This document shows, in pieces, positions 47,858-62,205 of a DNA stretch of 64,000 bases. The stretch is taken from positions 13,411,188 through 13,475,187 of the forward strand of contig NC_037600.1 in the NCBI RefSeq assembly GCF_003073045.1, written 5' to 3'. The DNA comes from Pomacea canaliculata. Lineage: Eukaryota > Mollusca > Gastropoda > Architaenioglossa > Ampullariidae. A program made the position numbers and the translations under genes. The notes below the pieces were generated by a model. That model worked only from the letters and a program-made list of their open reading frames with translations, searched no databases and had not been told where the DNA came from. Position 1 is the first letter of the stretch. Each line of letters begins with the position of its first letter.

Positions 47858-50800
47858 TGCCTTTTTTCTTTTAAAACGGAATTCGTAGAAAGTCGATTTG
47901 AATTAATAATTATCTGTGTATAGTTTTGTTTTTACATGGTTTGTCAGCCAGAAACTCTTGTCGCTAACTGGCCGATTAAATGATTGATGAGTACTGCTTG
48001 TGTAGAAGAGTAAAGATCGTGAGAAAAGGGAATAAAATATGCGAGCGTGCGTGTGGGCGAGCACGTGTGCGCGCGCATGCTACAAAATGAAATATCAGGA
48101 AATAGTTCCGTGGTTTTAGAGCCAAAGGTACGTGATGCTAGAATTTCCTCCCTCAAGAAACTGCATCACGTAGAAATTCACGGCGCAGTCTTTTCATGAC
48201 GGACGAATTTACGTCAAAAGCGATGCGCGCGCACTGACGATGGGCGCGTGATCTCTTGTCACTTCCGTTTTTTACCCACAATCCAGCTGTCATCCTTTCC
48301 AAGCCTCTCGAAAACTCTCAAAAACTTTCAAGTCAGCGCCAGTTAGAAAGGTGGATATAAGGCTAACTCTTACTCTCTGAAAACGAATATTGTCATTCAT
48401 GTTGTCCTCTATCGTCGCCAGTGCACCCTCGTGATGACGTGGCACGAAAGGTTAAGAGATCAGCCACCAAGGTCAACCTTGACGATCGTATACACCATTC
48501 TCTCCCTCTCACCGCCGTCATCCTCACATCCCTTCAGCTTCCCCCTATACTGTATTCCACCCACTCTCCCTCCAAGGGGACTCCACCCCTTCCTGCACAG
48601 CCGTAACAGGACTACTCTATCATGAAGCGGAAGAAGGAGGTGATGTGGCTTTTTCAGGACAGCCATTAGGCTGTTACCGGCCTCTGGTCATCACGAAACA
48701 TCTCAAGGCGATACCCTTTCTCTGGAAGCTGCAACACGAGCCGACCAGGCTTCTAAGTGGCAAATTTGTTGAAACCTTCAGTGCCAAGCCATGACGAGAG
48801 ATGCCCGAGGGCGCTGGGAAGGGGGGAGGGGTGAGTGGGTGGAGAGAGAGAGGGAGAGAAAAAGAGAGAGGGATGAAAACAAACCAGTCGCGTGTTCCGA
48901 CCCACACACCGCTTTCTTTTCCCGATCCGTGTCTTGAGTGGCTGGGTTCCGGTCACGCGCAGAGCTGTGTGAAAAGAAATGATTAGGAAGAGGAAATGAG
49001 GACTTCAATCTTGTCACGCTTTTTCTCTGGCGAGGTTCGTTCTCTCGGAACTTCTTACTAAGATCGCGTCACACTGCAGTCTCCGCCTCGTCTAGAAAAG
49101 CGGACATGATTCTATACAACAGCAAGTGTCACCCTACACCCAGTCCTCCCTGTCCCCACAACATCCTTCGGCCATAGACAATATTCACGATACAGAAAAG
49201 TCGATGTACATATCGGATTTCTAATAAGCAACAGAACATAGACGACGGCCTGGATATATGATATTGTTTACATTTTTTTCCTTTTTTTAATCTTTAAAAA
49301 TGATTGCACGAGACTATCAGCACGTGAAGGAGTGTGTTTTAATTAGTTTTTTTTAAGCTCCCTTTTTTTTTTTTTTGGTGGATGTTTTGTTTGATTTTTG
49401 TTCAATTCATCATCATCATGTTTCGAAGTCGGAGTATTCTGTGTGTGGAGTTTCTTTAGAATTAACGAAGCAGACGACACTTGTTTATCATCTACGAGCA
49501 TCCTTTCATGGAGACGCTGCTACCAGGTCTCTAAGAACTGACTTCCATGGTCTGGCAGTGCCAGACATTGGTCTTATACTGCTTCTCCCTAATCCACTGA
49601 CGAATAATATTCCAGCTTTTCAATAAACAAACCATTTTCATTGCTAGCAGTGGAGACGCATCCAGGTTAGCATCTGTCCAGCTTCTCTTCTGGTGATGAA
49701 AAATATACATAGTGATATTTTAGGGTTTTGTTTCTTAAAACAAGACCAATATACAAGAAATATTCTTTAAAAAATTTGAGCTGACGATTTTCAAAACCTT
49801 TTCAGTTTCCTCTCAAAAAACCAGCAGTTTCTGATATTTCTAAAGTATGCATAAAATTACATCGGGATCAAGTGATTGTTACACGGATTCGTTCTACTTT
49901 TGAAGATTCCCCTCCCCTCTCTTCCACCCACCCACCCCGTCAGCCACCCATGAAGCACATGCCGCAGAAATCGCATCACTGGGTTTCTCTCTTCACACCA
50001 GTTCATGCGTGTCTGTACAACAGTGTAAGGCGCTCGTTCATTCTCCACGAACTTGCCGTTCCTTTGCAATGAAAAGGTCTACCCGTCTCTTCACACTCTT
50101 TTTTTTTTTTCTTCTTCCAACCCACCTGTACTACGAGGACTGGCATGCACCCGAGCAACACCGGGTGCACGCCAGGAACCACCCAAGTTTTGTTTGGGAG
50201 GAGTGGAATTAGCCAAGTGGACAATAGCAACCTTAGAGGATTGAGGCCGAGGAACATAGTCCCCTCGGGATTTTTCTTGCCAAACCATTAGGGCAGTCAC
50301 CGCGAGGTAATTGTCAATTTTTTTCGGGCTTTCTAACGGGGCCCACTCGCACCTCTAACTCTCCGTGAAAGGGGGGCCCCTAAAGCTTGTATCGAGTGCT
50401 TGAAGAAAGACAGGTTTATGTTTGACAGTGAAAAGGAGTCAGTGCTTTCTTATTTTCCTCCCGTTTGCACGAACCGGCCCCGAGGGACTCGGTGTATGGA
50501 GTGTTTGGTCTCCATTGACAAGATATTGAGACTCTAGTCACAAGCTTCCACCATTCTCTTTCTCGGGTAGTTGGAAGTTGGAAGAGGGGGGCGGCCAGCC
50601 AGGAGTCTTTTATCTCTCCCTTTTTCACTCCGATTGGGTCGTTTTCATAGCTGCAACAAAAACGTTTGTTCCATGTAATAAATATTATAATGATATGAAC
50701 CTGGTCTGCCTTTGTAAACGTGTTCATAAAATCTCGACCTTTGAGTGTTCTTTTTCTCGCCTGTGAATTCTTTTCGCCGGAAGGCCATTCTTCTGCAACG

Positions 50801-53800
50801 TGCCTACGACGCTAAGACCTTTCTAACCTCCGGCGAGCGAGAGCGGACAAAGGGAGGTCAGTGGCTGTCACCAAGTCAATTCCTCCAAATCGCTGATCGG
50901 CAACAGTTTGAATTACGATTCCCTTCAATTTTATTACATGCCTTTCGAAGCGGAATACTGCCGGGCCTTTTCATGGCCACATTGTCAGTCCCACATACAC
51001 GCTGTGCACTCCACTCGTGGCAAAATCTTTGTCATTTTCATCGATGACTGGGAGGAGTTTTTTTTTTTTTTTTTTAACAACGGATGGGTGGGAGGGAGAG
51101 AGCTTTCAGGACCTAAGCTTTAGGGACGTTAACAAAAGAAGAAATACATGGCAAGTCTTTGTTAGGCAGGTTTTTTTTAAAATTCAAAGCATGTGAATAT
51201 GTTAAGAGACTTCGACTGGCATGAATAGAATACAACAGACCGTGCAATGTGATTTTTTAAATTTTGTAATCGCTTCTCTAAGCTTGTAAAATATTTTTTA
51301 AAGATGCTAAATGTTTGTTATTTTTTTCTCGGGTGTAAAGGGGACAATTGATGAGTCTCTTTGTATGATGAAAAATTATTTTTACCTCTTCGCAAACTAG
51401 GTACATGTAAATTAGTTTATTTTATGTGAAAATTGAGGATTTTGTTGTTTTTGATATTATTTCTTTGTTTAGTTTTTTTAACCTACACATCATCATCGGA
51501 TAATTTTAAGCCTGTACTAAATACCTGAATTGTTGACAACATTTGTTTTGCTGTTGATAAGTTACCTCCACTCGGCGCTCAGGAAGAGAACTGCTTCATT
51601 ATTCGGTTTCAAGTAATACTCGCATGAGGAGTTACTTGAAGAACAAATGGAATTCAAATAGTTTTCTAATGAGCTGGTAAAGCTCAAGCTGTTCAGGTCA
51701 ACTGTTAAGGTCAATGACAGTGAAAAGAATTCCTTAAAAAAAGAAAGAAAGAAATCGGTCGTATGGGTTTTATTACAAGATGGCCACGAAAATCGGGTTT
51801 TATCGGACATGCTGCATGCACTGAGCGCGTGATCACATGATTATGATAGGAACTGAAAGCTGCACACACACACACACAAACGTGTATCTATAATATTCAG
51901 ACACGGAGTAAGAGACAAAAGGAGGAAGCGGGAAAATCATGAAATGTGGGAGAGATGGTAGTTTACGAAGAAAGAGAAGTAGTACAGAAAAAAATAATGA
52001 TATGTACTAAGATTTTTCCTGCTAAGAAAAATGCTCCACTTTAATAACAGTTAATTTATTTACCACATAATTATCACTAAAGTAAAAAGAAAAATGCTTT
52101 CAAACAAATTGTACCATTTAAACAAAACTTGTTTTGAAAATTTTTTATTATTTTATTTATTTCCATTTTCTGCTTAGGGTTATACAGCGTTAGGGCAACA
52201 ATTATTTTAAAAAAAAACACATTCTTTCACGAGCTAAGAAAAAAGAATCCACACACTTAAACAATTAACTGAATGGACAAGATTATTTTTCCTTTGTTTT
52301 ATTTCTTTAATAGTTTCTGCTCAGAAACCTCTAAAATGAAATGCAAACTAAAGTGAACCTTCCACATTGTAAATAAACAATTGCATGTTAAATTTAAACA
52401 TGCAAAATTGGAATATGCAAAAAATGCAGAATTGGAGATACAGGGATATGCAGGAGGTCCATCCTTAAAAGGGAGTTAACATGGCGGTAAGGAATCGACT
52501 ACTGCAGCGACGACAACGACGACGACTTAAACAGCTTGCAGCAACGCAAAACGCCGAGTCACGGGTCAGAATGATGTTGTTGCGATGTGAGGATGGGGTT
52601 GAAGTAGTAGTGGTGGGGAGGAGGAGGAAGACAGGAGGAGTTTGGAGGAAGACAGAGGGATGTCGATCCAGCGTCTGCTGCAGCGCAAGCGATGTGGGGG
52701 CGAGGGCGACTGTGTCTACCTCGGACAGAGAAGGATGAAGTCATCTTGATAGTCTGCGACATCCTCGTCTCAAAACGAAATGCAGTGCAATAGGCCGCAG
52801 CGGCATCCCCAACATTCTACTTTGTTTATGTCACAAGGGGCGGCAGGTTAGACGCAGCCGCGCGTCAGCAGTCCGGCATGAGTATTGGGAGGGTCGGGTG
52901 GGTGAGGGAGAAGATGAAGGAGGGCAATGAGGGAACCCGAATCGTTCAACAAACGTGTGCATGGCCAAGAAAAAAACCCACAAAAACAAAAACAAAAACC
53001 CAGTAAATGGAGCTTCAACTCTTTTTTTATTTAGTTATTTATTTATGTTCAGTTTTTTTGCAGAAGATGTGTGTATTCCCTCTCACATCAGATGTTTAGT
53101 TTCGCATCAGGCTGAAACCAAACCTAGAAACCCATTCCCGCAAGAACTACGACTCTTGGCCAAGACAAGACAAGAGCAAAGATGGCGACAACGATGGAGA
53201 CCGGAAGCAGAGTGTGACGGGAGCTGCAGAAGAGGAGAACTAGGGATAGGCTTCCGTAAGTTGGCCATAAAGAACAAGTTAACCATTTTGTTACGACTCC
53301 TTCGTGCTGCGACAGATCGACGAGAAGAGGTTGGGTTGGTGGGGGCAGGGGTCAGGGGCAGGGGAGAGAGCCTTGCGAAGGTGAAAAGCAAGAGGAGGAG
53401 GAAGAAGAGAAGAAGGGGTATCTCGGTGGTAGAGAGGGTGGGGAGGTGGTAGACGGGTAGCGGCGGTAGAGAGACGGACAGTCATTGTCAGGAAACCGTT
53501 TCTTTGCGGACCAAGTCGCCCCAGCAAGGCGGGCCGGCCGGAAATTGGAATCAACTCGAGCAGAAAGGAGAGAATGGGAGAGGCAAGCGCCAGAGAAGGA
53601 CCCTAACAGGCTAGTTAATGTGCAGATTGTACTGTCTAAACCGCCGCCAGCCTGCCTGGGCCTTTGCTTATAATTTCTCGCCGCTCGAGCTTCCAACGGC
53701 ACTCGCACGCTCTCGTGTTCCTCGCAGACGCACTCGGACCGGCAGCGCAAAGCGCGTGCAGCTCAAATGACTGGACTGTAAAGTGAGGATCTGCAGCACC

Positions 53801-54799
53801 GACATTGTGACTCCCACTCTCCCTCCCTCTCCTTCTCTGTTCCCCTCTCTCTTTCTGTCTTTTTCCCTGCTCGTGTGCGTTCTCCCCTAGCGCTCTCAGT
53901 ATGTATGAGAGTGCAAGATAGATAGGGCGAGATCGAAGGGGAACTGGAAAGGGGAACAGAAGGTGAGTGGGGGTGAGGGTGAGGGTGGAGAGGGGAACAG
54001 AGAGCTGGTTTTGTTTTTGTGTCGTAGCTGGCGAGTGATAGAAATATTCCCAGGAAAATTCCCAAAGTGCCGAGACTTCGACTCCATGTACACAATAATA
54101 ATCTTGAAAACAAAAATCATGTTAATTTAATTTTGCTATAGATGACCAATCCCCGATGCCATGAATTTCCCCTTTCGCTTTATTTATATAATGGTATTTC
54201 CTTCTTTCATTTTACTGAAGCTGCAGAGTGTCAAGTCTGAGTTGTAAGCCAGAATTGGGAGCTGAATTCGGGTAACCATGGGATACGGGATTGTAGGAGG
54301 GGAGGGACCTTACCGGGCGATTTTTACAGATGAGAACCTGGTTCATTTTGAATTCACCAACTTAATGCTGATCGCCAATCAAGTTTCTTTTATTTATTTA
54401 TTTATACTTTGCCGAAAACCTGTAGCTAAGACATGGAGGAAGAAGGCGCTCACACGACTTTGCACTAACCTCCTTTCTTCTCTCTTGAGGAATAAAGGAA
54501 GAAGACAGCACAATAAAGTATATGTCGTCTGTGCAGAAACGAGCAAGAAACTTGTTGTTGATGTGTAATCTAATTTTTTATGCTAGTTATATCAATGTTT
54601 TTAACATACCAAATTTATTTTGTTTTGCTTGAAGTCCCGCTGACCGTTTTATTTCTGCGATTCAGTGTTTTCTTAGAGAGTTTCCTTGTGTTTGTTTATT
54701 CTTGATGTTCAGGAGACAAGTGTCAGCCGGTCAGTCAGTTGCGAGGATTGAATAACCAACGATAGGCTGTGAGAACTTTCTTTTCCGCTCTGAGACTAA
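47858..54799. other. non-coding stretch, no gene seen
   Basis: Mixed AT-rich DNA with purine tracts near 48838-48875 and 53345-53460 and T/A runs near 49270, 51060 and 52140. The open frames are short, of biased composition, and lack domains or splice pairing. A gene could be missed if its exons are short. Confidence 0.45.
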
Positions 54800-54850
54800 T
54801 TCGCGACCTGCCGGGATTCGAACCGATTTCAGTGGTAGTGAAGGAAGGAT
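54800..54850 (-). repeat. tRNA-like SINE fragment with B box
   Basis: Read on the minus strand, the segment contains GGTTCGAATCCCGGCAGGTC, a perfect RNA polymerase III B box with the tRNA T-arm context. No matching A box or full cloverleaf is seen, so this is probably a decayed SINE. Confidence 0.5.
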
Positions 54851-57800
54851 CACACAATTAGGAGGCGGTTTTATCTCTCTTAAATATAAGATTAACCTAG
54901 TTCCTTGAACTGTTTCACAGGATCAGTGAGCTACACAAATCTCCCAGTATTAGTATTAAGAATCTGTTATGAATTATGATTATAACAATATTTCACAATT
55001 CAGCTTAGTTGCACAAGATATATTGGGAACCATTATGGCTGTCTCCATTTTTCCCCTACCCCCTTCTAAAAAAATATCAAGCCCAAAATATGTCATGAGA
55101 GAAGAGAATGGTACTAACAATCAGAATCTTCACACACACAACTCTACCTCTAACCTATGTACACCAGTATCATATCAAAGCTTGGATTAATTCTGAACTA
55201 TAATGATGGAAGAGCCAGAACTTCTTATTCTAAATTACAAAGTTCTTAATTTTAAAAAAAATTCTATCTAAAGAATAACATTCTTTATCTTTAAAAAAAC
55301 TTTTTATATAATTTAAGCTAAAAAAAAATCTGAACTGCATCAGTTTTAAATTAAAGATTAACATTTTAATGTTAACCCTAACCCTAAATAATGTGATTGT
55401 ACTCTAACTTATACAAGTTTTAATCTTATTTATACCATTCTTAATCTACAGTATACAATTTTTAGTGTATGCGATCATTTTTTAATCAAAAGAATAGCGG
55501 TTGAAATACGAAGAAGAATATTGTTAATTTAAAGATGACATTGTCAATAAACACAATTATTCTCAATTCTCAAGCTGTCCTCATTCGCGGATTCGATTGT
55601 TTATTTTTTTGTTTTCAGCATCAATACCTTATCTTTATTGGTTCAATAAAATTTGATTATGTTAATTGTTACATACCCTATTATTTCCGTGACATACTAA
55701 TATTGCATGACAGAGAAGCAAACTACAGTCAGTACAATCCTCTGTCAGCTGAATAAATTGCTTACTGTGCTTCCTTCATTCACCATGATTACTTGAGTAT
55801 ACAAGTGGGATATAGACATATTCATTTATAATTTCTGGAGTAAATATGATTCCTTGAAATTCATCCAGAGAAGGAGAAAGTTCTCAAGATGACTCTTCAA
55901 GACAGGAGACGACAATCCTGCAGAACTAAACTCTTAAACCCAGCTCTCCCCCTGATCGTAGACTTGTCTCCCTCAACCACCTCCTCCCAACCGTTGAACC
56001 TGCTCCATTCCCCATCCCTATCCCCATCCCCACCCTCCAACACCATGACGACCCCCACCTCGGGCTAGTTCCAGTTTTGGTGTTGGTGCGCTTGTGGTTG
56101 TTTTTCCCGGGTGGCGGGGGTTCCTGGGATTGTTTGGGCAACTCCGAGGCCACCCGCTTTGGACTTGTTTTTCTTGCTCGTGCGCTTGACTGCCCTTTGG
56201 CCACGACAATGGCGGATGGTTGGGGTCTAATAATGATGTCCGAGCGTGTCTGTCAAGCAGAGGGCGCTTCGCTTTGTTGTCTGGCGGTTGGTGTGGAGCA
56301 CTTTGCACGCTGGGAGTTATGAAAAGGCGGAAAAGTGATTTAATTGGAAGTTAAGGGTCAAAATGACCAGGGAAAGGCGACAACAGTGACAAGGTTGACA
56401 CCCGATGTTGGACCCTGACACCCGCCCGCAGGATCCAAGATGGCAGGATGGAATTTAGCTTCTGGCTTTTGTGTTCTTGACATCTCAAAAAGCTGTAATG
56501 GGCGCTGACGGAGCTTCTCAATTAAGGAAAATGATTCATAAGAGCATCGTCAAGGATTATGAGTAAAGCCCTTATTTCATTTCTTGTGTGATATCACATC
56601 TAAGTGTCGCATGTGATGTTGAGAAACAAACTGTTATAATGTAGTGGGAAATAAATAAATAAATAAATAAATAAATATCAACATCCTCCTCAATTTATTT
56701 CAAATCTGCGCAAAAGGTTTGTTTCCGTTTATATTTTTAATCTTCATCTTCTGGAAATGTCCAGGAACTAAAGGGAAACTGGTTTCCTTATTTTTGAGAT
56801 GAGGTCTAATGCAGAAGTGGTACCTCGTCCTCATCCTCCTACTCTTCTTCTTCCTCATCTTCTTTAACCTCCTCCTCCTCCTCATCCTCCTCATCATCAT
56901 CATCCTTCTCATCCTCATCCTCATCATCATCAAGACGAAACCAGCTAACGCAAACAAATGCAATGCTGCTACACTCCTATGACAATCGTAATGGCAAGTC
57001 CTATGGCAATCCTTCTGAAGAACATTTTTGGCTCAGACTCAAAACAATCAAAAGTCAAACAGATGGGAGTCCCCCTCCCGCCATTTTTTTATCTTGAGAT
57101 CAGCTATGATCGGCTCAGCCCTCGGAGCCATTGACAGTCCCGACACCAGGACCTCTGTAGCCTCCGGTTCATCGGCTTTTCTTGTCCTAATCGTGTCTAA
57201 TGCATCGCTTCTTTGTCATTTGTAGAGATTTCAGAAAAAAAGTTTGAAGGGTGAGAAAGAAAAGGGTTAACCTTTAACGCTTTTGGTAATGAGTGAAACT
57301 TGAAGAAAGTCTTTTGTGTCCTCATCAATTTGTCTGTCAGTCTGTATTCTGTCAGCAAATTTATCTGGCGCGCGCGCGCACAAACACATGGCTTTGCATT
57401 TCAGATCGAACACACCTCTTCATAATATAGTTCTCATTGGCCACTGCTATCAGTCCTGCCGTGTATTCCTCCGCTAAATTGAGTGAGTTACAAGGAATTA
57501 ATAAAGTGTTCTCTCATTGTCAGCAAAGAAAGTGGTCAGCTGTTACTACCCTGGGGATGGGGAGATAAGGAGCTCAATCTACTTTTCCACCGATATTCCT
57601 GAGAATAAACAAGTTTCTCTAAAGGAGCTTCTTTGGCCAAGGTATGCAGGTTCACGTATCAAATCCTGGTGCACAATGAGGGAGGAGAAATAAATAAATA
57701 AAATCGAGCGCTGACAAGGCGTCATCTGCAACTTGTTAACAAACCACCCGACAGATACGCTGACTGGGACAAAAGCTGTTACAATAAATTCCTACAGGCC

Positions 57801-58239
57801 TTTCAAACCGAGGACGACCCCTGTTCGTTGTCCACCCCTTCCCCACCCTTGTTATTGCATCTCCACAGCAAACACCTGCCTGTCCTCCTCGTGTTATTAC
57901 GAAGTCGTATGGTCGGTGTTTGGAAAAAAGAATGAGTGGAAAGAGGAAATTTTGGAGTCGTCTCGAGTAATGAAAGCACATCTAGGGTGATCCTTTTCTT
58001 TCTTTCTGTTGTGTGTTGGGGGGAGAAGGGGTAGACGTGTGCCTGATTGAACTTTTCCGAAGCAGTTTTGTGTTTACTGGAGAGAAAATTAAGCTCGTAA
58101 AGTGTGAGATGAGAAAATTAATCCAATAAGCGGATAAAGAGAGAGAGAAAGTAATAAGGTGATAAGAAATCGGCTTCATGACAATCGACAAACAAGTAAA
58201 CATCTTGAATACAGGAAGAGCGAGCGGGTCGTGTGCACA
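54851..58239. other. non-coding stretch, no gene seen
   Basis: AT-rich, with an (AAAT)n run at about 56650-56678 and a CTC/CAT-rich pyrimidine tract at 56825-56935. Two and a half TTAACCC-like units occur near 55372-55386. No exon is recognised. Confidence 0.45.
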
Positions 58240-58335
58240 GAGAGGCGCTCGGTGGCGCAGAGGTTAAACACTCGCTTGTCGCCATTGAGAGACCTGAGGT
58301 TCACATCTCGTCAAGGGACGTTCTCTGGGCGTCGA
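58240..58335 (+). repeat. tRNA-derived SINE
   Basis: The segment has an A box (TGGCGCAGAGGTTA) and, about 40 bases on, a B-box-like GGTTCACATCTCG. It is followed by the body AAGGGACGTTCTCTGGGCGT. Spacing fits a tRNA-derived promoter. The stems do not pair well enough for a tRNA gene. Confidence 0.6.
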
Positions 58336-58560
58336 TGTTTTGCTCTGGTAGAATATGTCTGATGCCCATACTAAGGTTCAAATTCTACGAAAATGTCCAC
58401 GTGTCTACAAATTTCAGTTGAACATACTGCTTTGTACTGCAAGTATGCCTGTATCTCCCCCCCATGTCATGATAACCATGAGTCATTGGCTTTAAAGATG
58501 TCACACACACACAAGATTAAACCGGATACTTCCAGAAAGTTTGAGAAACATGAAAGGTCT

Positions 58561-59560
58561 TGTTGCTCAAGAAAGCCACGTGGCTGACCTCGCATGCAAA
58601 TATCTCCACGTCCCAGTTCACTAGGTCTTTGAACTATCTGAGCACCGATCGTGACAGCTTGTATTCAAGTATGTCCTGACAAAGGTTCAAGCTGATGATG
58701 ACCTTAAAAGAACAAAGTAATCAGGGAAAAACCCAAGTCCTTTTTCATGCTAAGTTCCTCTTTGACCTGTGAACATATATTGAGAGAATATTAACATATT
58801 GACTGTCCTCACAAAGCAGCCGGCTGCCTTCAAAATATTAAAGTGTGCTGCTGCTGCCCCAGTCGTAGAAGAAAGCCAAGTCGTCGACCTTCCATGCAAA
58901 TGAGTGTCAATGATATAGTTCACTAAAACTAAATTGTCTTTGCATCCGTTAACCGACTTTGTGGAGGTTAAACCCTCGTGAATAAGGTGGTACACAGAAA
59001 AATAGGGCAATGGAATCAAGATTCAAAGACCTTTCATTTCCTAAGTACCTCTTATTTATTTATTAATTATTTGTTTGTTTATTCATTTGTTTATTTATTT
59101 GTTTATTTTTTGTTTATTTTTTGTTTATTTTTTGTTTATGTATTTGTTTATTTATTTATTTTGCTGTTAATTTTATTTTTGCAAGCTCACACTACTCAAA
59201 GTTTTCTGTGACTAAACTAACCTTTATTGAAAGCATTTATTCAAGGTGGTGGATGTCTAACTCTCTCTCATTCTCACAGATGAAAGAAAAAAACATGAAT
59301 ATAGATATATTGGTTCCACGAAGCTCAAGTGATCTGTTGCATCAGAAGCAAACGAAAGCCATGTTGTCGACAGTTGAGCGTCCATGACCGAGTTCACAGG
59401 GTATGTAAACTTGAACTGTGACAGCTTGAATCCAGGTCTGTCTAACAAAGGTCCAAGCTGATGATGACATGAAAAGAACAAAGCAATCAAGGAAAAACCC
59501 AAGTCCTTTTATATGCTAAGCTCCTATTTGACCTGTGAACATATATACATGATATTAACC
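58561..59560 (+). repeat. degenerate tandem repeat, three copies
   Basis: Copies at about 58561-58795, 58860-59052 (most diverged) and 59346-59560. Shared landmarks in order: AAGCCA..GTCGAC, CATGCAAAT, AGTTCAC, GTGACAGCTTG, ACAAAGGTYCAAGCTGATGA, AAAAACCCAAGTCC, TATTTGACCTGTGAACATAT. No open frame is kept between copies. Confidence 0.7.
59050..59162 (+). repeat. (TTTA/TTTG)n microsatellite
   Basis: Alternating TTTATTTG-like units. It lies between the second and third copies of the surrounding tandem repeat. Confidence 0.9.
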
Positions 59561-62102
59561 CCTCGACTCTCATGTTCCTAACATTGATCGAGGAAAGTAA
59601 ACTCCTGACAGAAAATCTGTTCTAATTCCATCGGCGGTCAAAATAAAAAGCTCGATGCTGGTCGATAAAGATGTTTGTTTACCACAAGGACTACACATAT
59701 CCAGAATATTCTGACAGTTACAGGTCGCAGCATCGAATATTTTCACAGTTTGTTTGTTCTTTCTTGTTTTCACAAGACAAAATAAATAAACAATTTAAAG
59801 TAAACAAGGAGAGCACACAGTCCGCGGGATGGGGTGGTAACAGCAGCAGCAGCCAGCAACAGCAGCAACCCCATCACCAGCACTTCCAGCGGCAGGTAGA
59901 AGGTGTATTGAGACTGCAAACTGCCGTTGCCAAGGCATTCCAAACACCGCGCGTCACGTGACCGCAGGCTCTCAGCTTCCTGGGGTCTACAGGCGGTGAA
60001 AAATTCACGACTTTTAAAAGCAGACTCTTTGTTTGCTAAAACTAGGAATTACAAGCACCGTTTGGCGACAGTGCCGTGTGCAAAGTTCCAGAAAACTAAA
60101 CAAATGAAATATTCAGTCTCATTTGATCATCTGAGTAGAGAGTTGTTTTTCTCTACAAACGGCAACCTGGTTTCCGCTTGACTGCCTGTGTAGAGAGCTG
60201 GAGATGGCTGCTTTTTCTTCTTTGTTCTTTCAAGCCCAGTCAGCCCCCTTGTTTTCCCCTCGTACTCTTCAATATTCTATATGTCATTATTTCATTGTCA
60301 TATTTGCTTGCAATATTTTCACAGCCTCGGGTCTCATGGGAGGAACGGAAAATGGGAGCAAGAGAAAAAGAGAAAGGAAGGATAAAACAGAGAGTGGGGA
60401 ATAAGTTTATATTATTCCAATAAAAAATATAAGAAAGATTGAATTTTTTTTTCATTTCTGTGTTACTAGATGACTTCAACACATTAACCACATCACTTCC
60501 TCGTTCGGAATACTGCTGCTGCTGGAAAAGTTGGAATTATTTATGAAGTTGTCACTTTTGCCTACGCCAGGAGTGAGGAACCTGTTTTTTTCTCAAGGGA
60601 CATTTTTATATTTATAACATCATTTGTGTGCATACAAAAATCGTCTACCTAAATATTAGCCTGCACTTTTTTTTTCGCTACAGTGTGTTAGCACTTTTGC
60701 ATCCTGTACACAATCCCAGCATCCCTTGCACTTCTGTCCTCTGAGTCACCCTCATCTAACTGTCGTGCGAAAAATATGGTCTTCTCCTACGAAAACCATA
60801 GAAACAATAACTGTTTTGAATGTGTAAAATTTATTTTGGTAAGTAGAAAGTTCCAAGATGGAACAGAACATGTGATAACAAAAGTTTTTTTTTAAATTAA
60901 AAAAAAAGAAGGATAACTATTTAGTACAAATATACCTACTCCTGAAGTTGAGGTTCAGGTCACAAGCATGCATAATACTCTCAAATCGTATCAGCATACT
61001 TGTCTCTCCCGTGCTATATTCGTTTGTGACCTTTTGGTCCCGTAATGGACGTTCCTTGCTTACCCCACAAAATTAACTAGATCATTATTATTCACTTATT
61101 ATACATTTATGTTGCTGTGAAAAAAGCTTAAAGATTTGTTGAAATCTGCGGTTGCCTTTGCTAGGAGTTTCCAATGAATTTGCGAGCCCGATGTACCCCA
61201 CTCCAGCGTTTCACATACCCGGACATTTTCCACATACGAAGATGTATGACTAGGGTGCTGGTGACTGCTGCATGTCTCTCAACAATCGGACAGAGCTGTG
61301 CCAAGAAACGGCTTCTCTTGCTGAACCCTTCCCCTAGCTCCTCCACTTTTTTTTTTTTTTCCTTTGAAAGTTTCTTTAATAAAGCTTCCATTTTTCACGT
61401 GGATAAAGAAACGAAGCTGGGATGTAATGGCAACAGTTTTCATCGATATAACTATGTACAGATCAACCACAGTGTGAGCCGACAGGAACATTCGAGATCA
61501 CGTTCGAGAAATTCGCCCCCCACCCTGAACCCCTACCCTCTTTATTTTTTATTTCTTTCTTTCTTTCTTTTCACGAGCCATCAATACATGCAGTACGAGC
61601 CCTAACATATGTTTCATTCGGATTACGTACGTATGCTTTTGATTTCGGTTTCACCGAATGGTGGCGAACAAAATCGGCTTATTAGAAAACCCTCGGCGTT
61701 TCGATCGAGCGTTCTTGTGTGTATGTAAATCCAAATTGACTTAGAAGACGCTTCAATACCATCTGTGTTCTTGACAAAGATGAATGTCGAGTTGGTGACT
61801 TGTTTTGCAGGGCGAACATAGGTTGACAGGATTTGAAGTGAAAAGAAAGAAGAAACGGCCACAGAGGGTCCTTTGTCCGCAGCGGCGATATGAACCTTAA
61901 TCCGGGACACGATCTCTGCTACTTGATAGACCGTTGAAAGTTGTAAAATTCTGCGCTCTGAGCACTTAAAAAGTACGATCGTTTGGCGAGAAGCATCTGC
62001 TGGATCTCGAGATGAGCGATCGAAGGGTGGAGAGTTCATTTTCCTTCATTCTTTTTGGATTTTATTCCTTTTTTTTTCTCCTTCTCTTTCCTGCCTTTAT
62101 TG
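59561..62102. other. non-coding stretch, no gene seen
   Basis: CAG-rich patch near 59838-59870, pyrimidine runs near 61341-61360 and (TTTC)n near 61553-61570. A 138-codon minus-strand frame at 61623-62039 has no recognised domain. Confidence 0.45.
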
Positions 62103-62205
62103 TTTAATAATAATAATAATAAAATCATCGAATTTGTAGAGTGCGCTTCCTTGTGTGGAGGTGAATTCAATGCACTGTGCACTTCAAACGAACCGACAGT
62201 CGATC
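62103..62205 (+). repeat. SINE/LINE 3'-tail-like repeat, copy B
   Basis: Same-strand relative of 3736-3835, led by an (AAT)n run at about 62107-62122. Confidence 0.5.

Noticed and set aside
53100..53760. Overlapping open frames on both strands in a GC-richer patch
   Set aside because: The composition is Arg/Glu or Pro/Ser biased from purine and pyrimidine tracts, with no domain or splice pairing. It may be a regulatory region but nothing specific can be shown.
55372..55388. Interstitial telomere-like repeat (TTAACCCTAACCC)
   Set aside because: There are only about two and a half units, within chance expectation in AT-rich DNA.
61623..62039. 138-codon minus-strand open frame
   Set aside because: It has no recognised domain, no splice pairing and low-complexity flanks. 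Chance frames of this length occur in 16 kb of non-coding DNA.
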